A stretch of DNA of 5,267 nt from Mageeibacillus sp. UBA1046. GTDB lineage: Bacteria; Bacillota; Clostridia; Saccharofermentanales; DTU023. Under the pieces are notes generated by a model that saw only the letters and a program-made list of their open reading frames with translations, did no database searches and was not told where the DNA came from. Where the stretch lies: contig DCDV01000020.1 in the NCBI GenBank assembly GCA_002316595.1, positions 20,499 to 25,765 of the forward strand. The letters are read 5' to 3'. Below, one piece after another: positions 4,864 to 5,267 of this stretch; within the stretch, counting starts at the first letter, position 1; the number at the start of each line of letters is the position of its first letter. The position numbers and the translations under genes were made by a program.

Positions 4864-5267
4864 ATGACGTCAACAGTTGAGAAAAAAGAACATAATATGG
4901 TGCAGTTCACCATCACCGTCCCGCCGGAAGAGTTTAAAAAAGCTCTGATGTCCGCCTTTCGCAAGAATGCTAAACGCTTTAGCGTTCCAGGCTTCAGAAA
5001 AGGCAAGGCACCTTATCCGGTGGTAGTAAATTACTATGGCGAAGGCGTTTTATATGAGGACGCTGTTGGTTTTGCTGTGGATCCCGCTTATCAGGCAGCA
5101 CTTGAAGAGCATGATATTATCCCGTTCTCCAGCCCTGAAATGGACATACTTGAGATCGGCGGCGAGAACGGCTTCGTTTTTACCATAGATGTTGCTGTCA
5201 AGCCTGAAGTCACTCTGGGCAAGCATAAGGGCATTACTGCCTATCGTCCGCCGGTGGAAGTAACCGG
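4864..5267 (+). CDS. tig: Trigger factor, N-terminal ribosome-binding domain (runs off the right edge)
   Basis: The frame is open from ATG 4864 to the window end: 134 codons and two bases. GGAGG 6 nt upstream fixes the start. The product is trigger factor, the ribosome-associated chaperone that shields nascent chains and carries a central FKBP-type peptidyl-prolyl isomerase domain. The ribosome-binding signature G-F-R-K-G-K-A-P is at residues 43-50, with Phe44-Arg45-Lys46 at the same numbers as the L23-contacting FRK of E. coli. The early V-Q-F-T-I-T-V-P-P-E-E-F strand-helix and the linker V-K-P-E-V-T-L-G-K-H-K-G-I near 115-127 are also typical. The isomerase and C-terminal domains lie outside the window. 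In many bacteria tig is followed by clpP and clpX, which cannot be checked here. No frameshift or odd residue is seen in the visible part. Confidence 0.95.
   Translation, partial: MTSTVEKKEHNMVQFTITVPPEEFKKALMSAFRKNAKRFSVPGFRKGKAPYPVVVNYYGEGVLYEDAVGFAVDPAYQAALEEHDIIPFSSPEMDILEIGGENGFVFTIDVAVKPEVTLGKHKGITAYRPPVEVT

Overview
The window is ordinary chromosomal bacterial DNA of moderate GC (by eye, mid-40s percent). Genes are tightly packed on both strands and most have strong Shine-Dalgarno sites (AAGGAG, GGAGG, AGGAGT). The protein families and the ribosome-binding-site style suggest a Bacillota (Clostridia/Negativicutes-like) genome. No 16S rRNA or phylogenetic marker comparison is possible here, so this is an inference of moderate confidence.

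Layout, left to right: (1) the 5' end of a cupin-domain gene on the minus strand, leaving the window at base 1. (2) A divergent GNAT N-acetyltransferase on the plus strand. (3) A PLP-dependent cysteine synthase (cysK) on the minus strand, whose 3' end overlaps the GNAT gene by 21 bp. (4) A divergent AlkA/Mag-type DNA-3-methyladenine glycosylase on the plus strand. (5) A DUF3783-family protein of unknown function, same strand, 68 bp further on. (6) On the minus strand, a two-gene remnant of a Tad/Flp pilus locus: a TadV/CpaA-type prepilin peptidase followed by a TadE-like pseudopilin. (7) A gene-free stretch of about 480 bp with a strong hairpin, a pyrimidine-rich imperfect repeat and a perfect 12-bp palindrome. 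(8) The 5' part of trigger factor (tig) on the plus strand, leaving the window at the right edge.

The most interesting locus is the prepilin peptidase at 3785-4356. The first glycine of its GxGD active-site signature (expected M-G-A-G-D-V-K-L) is replaced in frame by a TGA stop. Near the N-terminus the well-placed ATG runs into TAA after five codons, and restoring a single T would rejoin it perfectly to the rest of the protein. Two independent lesions make decay into a pseudogene the simplest explanation. However, a perfect 9-bp hairpin lies 15 nt after the TGA in the mRNA, with geometry compatible with a bacterial SECIS element, so recoding deserves one explicit check. The TadE gene downstream is intact, and its ribosome binding site overlaps the peptidase stop codon, so the two were once translationally coupled.

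The remaining genes are housekeeping or accessory metabolism (cysteine synthesis, alkylation repair, protein folding) without an obvious shared pathway. I see no mobile element, CRISPR array, tRNA or rRNA, and no evidence for a new multi-gene defence or biosynthetic system.
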